Below are positions 8,708 through 15,776 of a stretch of DNA of 64,000 nt, piece after piece. Where the stretch lies: assembly GCA_958296125.1 (NCBI GenBank), contig OY282444.1, positions 2,227,940-2,291,939 of the forward strand, in the 5' to 3' direction. The translations under genes and the position numbers were made by a program. The notes beneath the pieces were generated by a model. It made no database searches, had not been told where the DNA came from, and saw only the letters and a list, made by a program, of their open reading frames with translations. This DNA comes from an uncultured Poribacteria bacterium. Its GTDB lineage: Bacteria; Poribacteria; WGA-4E; PCPOR2b. Positions within the stretch are counted from its first letter, which is position 1, and each line of letters opens with the position of its first letter.

Positions 8708-8962
8708 TTTGGTCGAATCGAAAAAAGCGAGCCACCAAGAAATAGCCCTCCAGCAGAGCCGGATATTCTTCTACTAACTTGCGGTCCCAACAGCCTGTTA
8801 CGGATCTGTGAGTTGTTGAAAGTCGATACAAACTTCGACGAACTTGCTCAACTCTCCCGTTTCCACCCCGATCGTGGCACAACTATGCTCGGACTTCGGG
8901 ATGCGGCAAAGTACAAGGGGTTAAATCCCCAAGGTATCCAAGCAAATCTAAAATTGCTTACA
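8708..8962 (+). pseudogene. C39-type peptidase domain fragment, copy 1
   Basis: In frame with the preceding gene after its TAA, the sequence reads LLLTCGPNSLLRICELLKV, then FDELAQLSRFHPDRGTTMLG and LRDAAKYKGLNPQGIQANLK. This is the N-terminal half of a C39-like papain-fold peptidase: CGPNSL carries the nucleophile Cys. The His/Asp half is lost at the duplication junction (8961), where CcdA-like 3' sequence begins. Confidence 0.7.
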
Positions 8963-9055
8963 TTTGATGCCGGTGAAAGTTGGGACGGGAGGCTTGTTGT
9001 TGGGATTGGGAGCTTGGTTATTATCCAGTATTGCTTAAGAGGAGGAGTATCAGCG

Positions 9056-9907
9056 ATGAGAAAATGTGTTAGTTTTTTGTCTACTGGGTTGATGCTGACG
9101 ATGTTTGCAGCGTGCAATCAATCTTCCGTTTCCTCAGAACTTCCCGGAGATATGATTTTAATTCCTGCGGGTGAGTTCATCATGGGAACAGATTCTGAGG
9201 GTGCAAACGGGGATCAGAAACCCGCGCATCAGGTCTATTTGGATGCCTTCTACATTGATAAATATGAGGTGACTAATGCTCAATATGAAGAGTTTATCTT
9301 AGCAGGTGGATACAAGAAGCGGGAATTTTGGACAGCGGCAGGTTGGGATTTCATTGGGAAGTTTCAATTTGATGCTGGTGAATGGCATCAAATTGAAACC
9401 CCTATGCAATATGGAGAAAATTCGGTTTCAACAGAGCCAGATCACCCCGTGATTGGCGTGAGTTGGTATGAAGCGAATGCCTACGCGACCTGGGCGGGGA
9501 AAAGACTTCCAACCGAAGCGGAGTGGGAAAAAGCCGCCAGGGGAATAGATGGACAAATCTATCCGTGGGGGAACGAGATGGACTTTTCTAAACTCCGTTA
9601 TTTTCCCCATGTCACTAAACTTCAAGCAGTCGGCAGTTTTCCTGGAGGTGCAAGTCCTTACGGTGTCATGGACGTGGCGGGTAGTGTTTGGGAATGGTGT
9701 GCGGATTGGTATGGTGAAAGTTACTATCCACAAAGTTCACGGCGAAACCCAAAAGGACCAGATGGTGGTGAATACCGAGTTTTGCGTGGCGGGGCTTGGG
9801 ATTCGATTCGGCTTCAACTGCGATGTCCCTACCGGTATTATGATAAGGAAGACCGCAGAACCTACACTATCGGATTTCGTTGTGCTCAGGACGCAACTGA
9901 GAAGTAA
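9056..9907 (+). CDS. FGE/SUMF1-fold lipoprotein, copy 2
   Basis: 283-residue paralogue of the product at 5777. The first ~73 residues, including the lipobox signal (MLTMFAAC), and the last ~40 are almost identical to copy 1. The middle differs and has an 8-residue insertion (around QFDAGEWHQIETP). The frame is open upstream to 8813 through the C39 scrap, but ATG 9056 has GAGGAG in front and gives the signal peptide, so it is the real start. It also lacks the FGE catalytic Cys pair. It is followed after 33 bp by the coiled-coil paralogue. Confidence 0.88.
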   Translation: MRKCVSFLSTGLMLTMFAACNQSSVSSELPGDMILIPAGEFIMGTDSEGANGDQKPAHQVYLDAFYIDKYEVTNAQYEEFILAGGYKKREFWTAAGWDFIGKFQFDAGEWHQIETPMQYGENSVSTEPDHPVIGVSWYEANAYATWAGKRLPTEAEWEKAARGIDGQIYPWGNEMDFSKLRYFPHVTKLQAVGSFPGGASPYGVMDVAGSVWEWCADWYGESYYPQSSRRNPKGPDGGEYRVLRGGAWDSIRLQLRCPYRYYDKEDRRTYTIGFRCAQDATEK

Positions 9908-9940
9908 AGGGGCTCGCAACACTTTCATAAGGAGGAGAAT

Positions 9941-10624
9941 ATGGAACGGAAATTCTTGGCTTTTTCATGTCTGGTGCTTTTGATTTCAATTGCGTATTTC
10001 ATCTATACCAGTTATCAATTGCATATCGAAAACAAAAATCAACAAGAAGGGACCGTTGAATTGGAGGTACCTTTTACTGGGCTTCGGGATGCTAATCGCT
10101 CTTCTCACCTCTTAACGCCGGAACACTCAAATCCAGAACCGACTGCGGAAGAGGGGGAAGCGTCTGAGAAGACCTCTGAAAGCACAGAATTGGAAGAGAC
10201 AGAAGTTATTTTCGATACAGAGGGCTTTGAGGAATTGGAAGCGAAGACTTCTGAAGCACAAAGCAGCCCGGAACTGGAAGCTCTTTTCATAGAGGTCAAA
10301 CAACTATATGATCAACGGGAAGTCATTTACCGAGAAACCGCTCCGTTCTCTATAGAACTTCGTGAACTTAAATACAGGCGAATAGAAATTGGTTTGCACG
10401 ACTTAGTCGAAGCCAGTGGCGAGGAAACGGAGAGGCTACACGAAGAATTTCGCAGGAGTCAAGACCGAATGCAAGAATTACGGACTATAATCGCTCCTCT
10501 TGACGAACAAAGATTTCAACTAGAAAAAGAAGTAGAACAGATAGTATTCGAGTACGGAATGACTGTTGAAGAATTCCATGACAGATACGGAGAGAAGTAT
10601 GAATCTTGGAAATCAGGGCTATAA
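9941..10624 (+). CDS. Membrane-anchored coiled-coil protein, copy 2
   Basis: 227-residue paralogue of the product at 6638, with the same TM anchor and acidic linker. Copies match closely to about residue 118 (SPELEALFI), then diverge: here IYRETAPFSIELRELKYRR, later ERLHEEFRRSQDRMQELR, ending MTVEEFHDRYGEKYESWKSG. Length and the final motif are conserved despite the divergence. This suggests a constant anchor with a variable, structurally constrained helical tip. Function unknown. Confidence 0.8.
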   Translation: MERKFLAFSCLVLLISIAYFIYTSYQLHIENKNQQEGTVELEVPFTGLRDANRSSHLLTPEHSNPEPTAEEGEASEKTSESTELEETEVIFDTEGFEELEAKTSEAQSSPELEALFIEVKQLYDQREVIYRETAPFSIELRELKYRRIEIGLHDLVEASGEETERLHEEFRRSQDRMQELRTIIAPLDEQRFQLEKEVEQIVFEYGMTVEEFHDRYGEKYESWKSGL

Positions 10625-10793
10625 CATAATCTCTGATTCGGGATCTATCATATAAATTTTGAGCGTGGAAATACCTCTGGCCAGGCGAAGTGAACTGGGA
10701 AGAGGGTTAGTCTAATATCTAAAGTAAAGGAGGTGATCTAGAATGTCAAATTTTGGGCTCTTCTTCCTTCGGGCCATTACGCCGGAGGAAAAG

Positions 10794-11834
10794 ATGTTCA
10801 GAATACTCTGCACCCTCGTATTCTTTTCGATTGGTCAGTTGTGCCAGTCTGAAGAGCTCACAACGAAACAGCTAATCGCCGGTGTCAATCAGGCACGTAA
10901 CCAGATCCGAAGTGGCGAGATGAGAATCATCATAACATTCGACTATGAAGCGAAAAAGTCACCTGAAGAAATTCAAGCGTTGATACAACAAGAGAGACAG
11001 AGAATTTTGAGGGACTATTCAATGCCTCACCAGAAGGAAATCCGAGAGGAAGAACTCGAGGGGGTCCCTTTCGACGCCAAGTGGTATGATAAACGTCAGG
11101 TGGTTGAAGAGTCAAATGTTGCGTTCCAAATTTTCGACCCAGATTCGGTGCATTATCCAAAGACTTTTCAATATAAAATGAACCAAATTGATCGCCTAGA
11201 GGTAGATCTATTTAGTGAGGCAGCAAAATATACGACTGCGGGTGATTACCACGTCATAACTTACGATGGGAAAACTCAGGCTTATGAAGCGTTAGATGAA
11301 TTTCCTGCTCACTCCGTTGCCTTTGCGAACCGTAGTAAATACAGGAGTTTTCTGTATTTTGAACTATATGGACGTTCCAGCCATCAAGTGCCCTCCGATG
11401 CAACGCTTGTCGGTCGAGAAACGATAGCTGAGGTGGACTGCTATGTACTTGAATTCCGGACAGAAGAGGGTGCCCGTGTGCTATCCTCCAAACCGACTGT
11501 GAAGATCTGGGTGGATGCGAGAAAAGGGTTCTGTATTCTCAAGGAGGAGCACTATGATGATAGGTGGACGATGATTTATGAGGATTTTCGGAAATACGGA
11601 GACATTTGGTTTCCTACGGTGTCCAGACACATACATAGGTGGCCAGGGGGGAAACTAGACCGTATTAACACGTATGTGGTTAAAGAAGCTCAATTTAATC
11701 TTGATTTTCCGCCCGATTTTTTTCAGGTCAATCCGAAGTTTTATCTGAATCAAGGTTTGCAACTTCGACCCGATTCAGAAGGTTTGGAAAGGGCACCGGA
11801 CAAATCACCAACAGAGGACAACCCCCCAAACTAA
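10794..11834 (+). CDS. Exported LolA/LolB-like protein, copy 2
   Basis: 346-residue paralogue of the product at 7679, sharing LIAGVNQARNQIRSGEMRI, KKSPEEIQ, GRETIAEVDCYVLEF, KIWVDARKGFCILKEE and GDIWFP. Two starts have good ribosome-binding sites: 10743 (AAAGGAGG) and 10794 (CGGAGG). Only 10794 places the hydrophobic signal peptide (MFRILCTLVFFSIGQLCQS) at the N-terminus, so I chose it. The C-terminus is a polar tail overlapping a second C39 scrap in another frame. Confidence 0.75.
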   Translation: MFRILCTLVFFSIGQLCQSEELTTKQLIAGVNQARNQIRSGEMRIIITFDYEAKKSPEEIQALIQQERQRILRDYSMPHQKEIREEELEGVPFDAKWYDKRQVVEESNVAFQIFDPDSVHYPKTFQYKMNQIDRLEVDLFSEAAKYTTAGDYHVITYDGKTQAYEALDEFPAHSVAFANRSKYRSFLYFELYGRSSHQVPSDATLVGRETIAEVDCYVLEFRTEEGARVLSSKPTVKIWVDARKGFCILKEEHYDDRWTMIYEDFRKYGDIWFPTVSRHIHRWPGGKLDRINTYVVKEAQFNLDFPPDFFQVNPKFYLNQGLQLRPDSEGLERAPDKSPTEDNPPN

Positions 11835-11907
11835 TCCAAACCTACTTTTGCTCACCTGCGGTCCCAACAGTCTGTTACGAATCTGTGAGTTGTTGAAAAC
11901 GGAATAA
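11830..11907 (+). pseudogene. C39-type peptidase domain fragment, copy 2
   Basis: LLLLTCGPNSLLRICELLK, encoded in a frame shifted relative to the LolA-like gene and stopped by TAA at 11905. It matches the C39 scrap of copy 1 at 8770-8813 almost base for base. Only the Cys-containing first helix remains. Confidence 0.6.
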
Positions 11908-11919
11908 CGTGTTCGTTCA

Positions 11920-11953
11920 CGATTTCTTCATATTTTACGCCCTGAAGAAATCG
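11920..11953. repeat. 11-bp perfect inverted repeat
   Basis: CGATTTCTTCA (11920-11930) and TGAAGAAATCG (11943-11953) can form a hairpin with a 12-nt loop beyond the duplicated cassette. There is no T-tract, so terminator function is doubtful. Confidence 0.5.
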
Positions 11954-12025
11954 AACTTGGATTAACAATTTAGAATCTGTCCCGTATCGGTCAAAATTTG
12001 GGTCAACAATATCGGTTACACACAA

Positions 12026-12760
12026 TCAACGGAATAGCAAGGCACCCATAATAAGGAACCCCACATTGACATACCCATCAAACTGCCCTTGGGGGATAAA
12101 TCTGTTCAATTTGCCGCCGAGGAATATCGCCGCCAAAATTAGTGGCCAGGAAATCACATAAAGCTTTAACACATAAGGTGTCCATAAGCCAGCCAACCCA
12201 TGACTCGCCAAAATGAAAAGGCCGGTAAACACAAAGTAGCTCTGCAATGTAGATCGGAAACGCTCCGGCGACCAATCACGTAGTGTCGCATAAATGGTAA
12301 TCACTACCCCACTTGTGTTGTAAGCCGCGCCGACAACCCCAGCAACGAATCCAAACAGATAAGCAATCCCGGAACCACCGCTCACCCGGCTCAGATCGAT
12401 TATCTTTAGATGACGGTTTGCCAGATTATAAAGGCTGAACAGGATGACCAGTATGCCCAGAAACACTTTCATCAGTCCTTCGGGGCCCCCTTTTAACAAG
12501 AACAGTCCCACAGGTATGCCGAGACATGACGATAGCACTAAGCACCAAACAGCACTCAGATCCACGACGCGCCAATTCTTTAACAGAATCACAGCTGCAA
12601 CCGTCATTAAGACAAACGCAACCAACGGGGTAGCGGTCTTTAATTCGACAACCATCGCCAGCAGGGGCATAGCGATTAACGCCTGACCAAAGCCGAGCGT
12701 CGAATGTATAAAAGTTGAAACAAACAGAATGGCAAAGATCAACAGATATGGGTGAATCAT
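12026..12760 (-). CDS. TauE/SafE-family membrane permease
   Basis: 244-residue polytopic inner-membrane protein of the TauE/SafE family, whose members are linked to export of sulfite or organosulfonates. About eight hydrophobic segments are visible. The family motif FIHSTLGFGQALIAMPLLA is in the first repeat and its counterpart VAGVVGAAYNTSGVVI in the second. No sulfur-metabolism gene is adjacent, so the substrate is open. It is followed by a 171-bp stretch without features. Confidence 0.85.
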   Translation of the reverse strand: MIHPYLLIFAILFVSTFIHSTLGFGQALIAMPLLAMVVELKTATPLVAFVLMTVAAVILLKNWRVVDLSAVWCLVLSSCLGIPVGLFLLKGGPEGLMKVFLGILVILFSLYNLANRHLKIIDLSRVSGGSGIAYLFGFVAGVVGAAYNTSGVVITIYATLRDWSPERFRSTLQSYFVFTGLFILASHGLAGLWTPYVLKLYVISWPLILAAIFLGGKLNRFIPQGQFDGYVNVGFLIMGALLFR

Positions 12761-12931
12761 ACGCGACCATTCGTCGGATTCCCGGACTTGACTGCCAAGA
12801 CGGTTGAACCCATCTCAGATGTTCTCCGTTAGATTGGGACAGGCGAGATATGAATCTCGACCTACTGAGACTGTAGGAATGTATAGGGTGTATCAGTTCA
12901 ATGAACCGATGAACTTAGGTACTAATTTGCG

Positions 12932-13468
12932 TCACTTAGGCAACCGCCGTACCCATAGGTAGAGCGCGAGGTTCATCCCACCAACAAAACCGAAGATGTG
13001 CGATTGAAGTCCCACCAAAAGCCCGTGGGACTGCCTCAAGGACAGCCCAATCAAAATCGGAATTCCGAGCGCAAGAATCACAAAAACCGTTGTTCCTGTG
13101 GCACCCTTCGCCTCCCAAAATGTAATTTCTCGTTGTATCACGCGCAAATAATCACGCGCCCACAGCCGCGATATCCACTTACCTTGAATGTAACCGATAA
13201 CAATCCCAAAGGCAAAGCCAACGCCGCACCATCGCACATCGACACCCCCAGTCATTGCTATAGCCGTTATCCACGTAAGCTGTCCCATCAGCGAAACCCC
13301 CATGAAAGCAATCAAAATAGCGGGTTTCATGTAGAACGGCAGTAAGCGGCGATGTAGTTTGTTAAGTCGATGCTTCGCTCTTTTTCCGGGGGGAATATTC
13401 ACTGGACTTCCTTCTGGCGATAGGTGCAACGCAAAATGTAAGGAAATTAGTAGATCGAGGCTTGACAT
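12932..13468 (-). CDS. Hypothetical membrane protein
   Basis: 178 residues, family not recognised. A basic segment (about 28-45, KRAKHRLNKLHRR) precedes four predicted membrane spans (about 48-68, 75-95, 126-143, 150-170). Two later methionines (residues 47 and 55) could start shorter forms, and codons 1-45 may not be translated. It is isolated between TauE and hisC. 13469-13663 shows nothing. Confidence 0.5.
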   Translation of the reverse strand: MSSLDLLISLHFALHLSPEGSPVNIPPGKRAKHRLNKLHRRLLPFYMKPAILIAFMGVSLMGQLTWITAIAMTGGVDVRWCGVGFAFGIVIGYIQGKWISRLWARDYLRVIQREITFWEAKGATGTTVFVILALGIPILIGLSLRQSHGLLVGLQSHIFGFVGGMNLALYLWVRRLPK

Positions 13469-13663
13469 TTCGCAACGGAATGAGTGGAGGCAGAGGGTAT
13501 AAAAGATTTGAAAACGGGACGGGACAAGGTTCGATGCACATCACCTCATCTTGTTTTCTCTGTGTTCTCTGCGTCTCTGTGATTGACGCAACTACTTAAC
13601 TTATTGCAAAACAGAGTAACTGTTAATCAACTCCACCGCTTCCATTCGGTATTCCTTGTAACC

Positions 13664-14719
13664 TCAACCCCGCAATCCCTCAAGGAACGTATCATTATCT
13701 TCCGGGAGCCCGATTGTTATGCGCAAACAGTTTTGCAATGGGCCCGGACGATCGAGATTGCGGACCAGTACCCCATGGTCGATCAGACGTTGAAACACCT
13801 CATGGGTGAGCTGGTCTGTCCGAAAGAGGACAAAATTCGCCTCCGTTGGGAATGGGTGAATGCCCTCTATCGCTTTCATAGCGTTGACAACCCGTTTCCG
13901 CTCACTCCGAATCAGTTGCAGATGTTGGGCTAATCGGTCAGGGCGTTTGATCAGAAGCGTTGCGGCGATCTGCGAAAAACGGTTGAGATTATACGGGAGG
14001 CGAACCTTGTTGAGTTCATCGACGACCTCCGGGTGTGCAACCACGTAGCCGACCCGCAAGCCCGCAAGTCCGTAAGCTTTGGAGAAAGTCCGCGTGATGA
14101 CTAGATTGGGGTATCGCTCCCGTTCCGCCATAAGGGACTGCCCCGAAAACTCGTAATACGCCTCATCAAGAAGCACGAGCGTATCAGGACGGGAAAGGAT
14201 TTGGCGGATCACCGCTGCCGAAAAATTGGTGCCTGTCGGATTGTTCGGATATGATAGGAATACAAGGTTAAGCGCGTGGGCATCGAGATGAGCATTCCAC
14301 GCTTCTGGATCCAGATCAAACCCGTCATTAAGCGGCAATCCAACCGCTTTGAGTCGCGCAACTTGTGCAAGGATTCCAAACATCGAAAACGTCGGGGTTG
14401 GAAAGGAGACACACGCCTCGTGCCTCCCGAACGCCAACATAAAATTCCCAATCAACTCGTCAGATCCATTGCCAACGACAATCTCTGTCTTATCAACCCC
14501 CAACTGTCTACAAAGTTGTGTTCGCAGCAGATCCGAACTCGGGTCCGGGTAGCGGTTAAATTTGAGTTTAGCGATGGCTTCCGTCAACTCCTGTCGAATC
14601 TCTGGTGGCAGGTCAAAGGGAGATTCATTCGCATCCATCTTGACTCGGTGTGGTGGTTGAGCAACGTGGTAGGGGGTAAGATCTGCGAGGTCATCTCGCA
14701 AAAAGGGGCGAAGGTTCAT
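13664..14719 (-). CDS. hisC: Histidinol-phosphate aminotransferase
   Basis: PLP-dependent transaminase of histidine biosynthesis, 351 residues (family about 350-370). It shows MDANESPFDLPP near residue 28, NGSDELIGNF, and YPNNPTGT. The PLP-binding lysine lies in TRTFSKAYGLAGLRVGY, and the C-terminal phosphate-binding Arg region is RPGPLQNCLRITIG. No other his genes are adjacent; it follows purQ by 49 bp in the same direction, so it probably shares a purine/histidine transcript. Confidence 0.93.
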   Translation of the reverse strand: MNLRPFLRDDLADLTPYHVAQPPHRVKMDANESPFDLPPEIRQELTEAIAKLKFNRYPDPSSDLLRTQLCRQLGVDKTEIVVGNGSDELIGNFMLAFGRHEACVSFPTPTFSMFGILAQVARLKAVGLPLNDGFDLDPEAWNAHLDAHALNLVFLSYPNNPTGTNFSAAVIRQILSRPDTLVLLDEAYYEFSGQSLMAERERYPNLVITRTFSKAYGLAGLRVGYVVAHPEVVDELNKVRLPYNLNRFSQIAATLLIKRPDRLAQHLQLIRSERKRVVNAMKAIEGIHPFPTEANFVLFRTDQLTHEVFQRLIDHGVLVRNLDRPGPLQNCLRITIGLPEDNDTFLEGLRG

Positions 14720-14768
14720 TCATTCAACTCACTTTCTAATCAGGATTCAAGGATTATCGGGATACGGA

Positions 14769-15548
14769 CTAAGACAATCCTGATACATAATCGACAGCAT
14801 TTTGAAAAATCGCTAGACCATCTCCCGCTTTCGGCAGCTTCTCTCGTGTCCAACGGGGGTGATTGAGGCGTGTCAGAAATCGTTCCGGGTGTGGCATCAT
14901 ACCGAAAATTCTGCCGGTGGGATCGCAGATGCCGGCGATGTGGTGATCGGAGCCATTCGGATTATCGGGGTATTCCGGTGCGCCGCCGTTGGCTGAGCCA
15001 TAGCGAAACACCACCTGTCCATCGGCTTCAATCTGATTAAGTATTGGTTGCGGTGCGGTAAAGCGGCCCTCTGCATGGGCAACCGGCAGATAAACGCGAG
15101 GTTTCAAGCCTTGTGTGAAGATGCAGTTGCTTTCTTGAGTTTCTAAGTGAATCCAACGACATTCAAACTTTGCGGAGGTGTTCATAGCGAGGGTAGCCTG
15201 TTGCACCTGCTGCAAATCGAGGCGCGGCAGCAAACCAGCGCGCACAAGCACCTGAAAGCCATTGCAAATACCAATCATCAGCCGTCCTGATTCGACATAA
15301 TCGGTGAGCGAATCGGCGAGCTTGTATCTCATCTCGTTTGCCAACAAGATGCCAGCGGCAACGTCATCGCCGTAAGAGAAACCGCCCGGAATCGCCATAA
15401 TTTGATAATCCATGAGGGCAACCTCACCAGCAATCAGCTGGTTGATGTGAGTCAGCGATGTCTCGCCTCCCACAAGTTGAAAGGCGTGATCTGTTTCATA
15501 GTCGCAGTTAGTACCTGCGGTACGAAGGATGAGGACCTTCGGTTTCAT
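14769..15548 (-). CDS. purQ: Phosphoribosylformylglycinamidine synthase, glutaminase subunit PurQ
   Basis: Class I glutamine amidotransferase subunit of FGAM synthase (purine step 4), 259 residues. The N-terminus KPKVLILRTAGTNCD is typical. GGFSYGDD and the nucleophile Cys in IGICNGFQVLV are present, and the His-Glu pair sits in MPHPERF. It supplies ammonia to PurL, encoded 228 bp upstream in the same direction. No small purS is visible in the window. Confidence 0.95.
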   Translation of the reverse strand: MKPKVLILRTAGTNCDYETDHAFQLVGGETSLTHINQLIAGEVALMDYQIMAIPGGFSYGDDVAAGILLANEMRYKLADSLTDYVESGRLMIGICNGFQVLVRAGLLPRLDLQQVQQATLAMNTSAKFECRWIHLETQESNCIFTQGLKPRVYLPVAHAEGRFTAPQPILNQIEADGQVVFRYGSANGGAPEYPDNPNGSDHHIAGICDPTGRIFGMMPHPERFLTRLNHPRWTREKLPKAGDGLAIFQNAVDYVSGLS

Positions 15549-15776
15549 TTAGATTCTCTCCTATTAACCTTTGGTGCTGGTTAGTTAGGGCTGGCTGTCG
15601 TTTTCACACAGTTCAAGAGTTCATTAGTACATTACTGAACCAATACACCAATGAACCAATAAAATGACCCCATGAACAAATTGTTTTCACGTTTCACCTT
15701 CGATATTTGATCGGAGAGCGTATCAACAGTCGCAAGCTAGCACCATTGGTTACTAAAGACTTTACCCCAAGGGATT

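Larger units (their letters stand above)
5682..8960 (+). repeat. Tandem duplication, copy 1 (about 3.3 kb)
   Basis: Copy 1 runs from the 3' end of the CcdA-like gene (CATTTGATGCCGGTG at 5682) through the FGE-like, coiled-coil and LolA-like genes to a C39-peptidase fragment. The same sequence restarts at 8961. Identity is near-perfect in blocks, such as the junction, the gene starts and the FGE 3' end, and low in others. Confidence 0.9.
8961..11898 (+). repeat. Tandem duplication, copy 2 (about 2.9 kb)
   Basis: Second copy of the unit at 5682: 78 bp of CcdA-like 3' end, FGE-like lipoprotein, coiled-coil gene, LolA-like gene, and the start of a C39 domain that stops matching after GAGTTGTTGAAA at about 11898. 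Confidence 0.9.

Noticed and set aside
8813-9055. In-frame N-terminal extension fusing a C39 fragment to the second FGE-like lipoprotein
   Set aside because: It passes through the duplication junction and through CcdA-like sequence in a non-native frame, and would bury the lipoprotein signal. ATG 9056 has its own ribosome-binding site.
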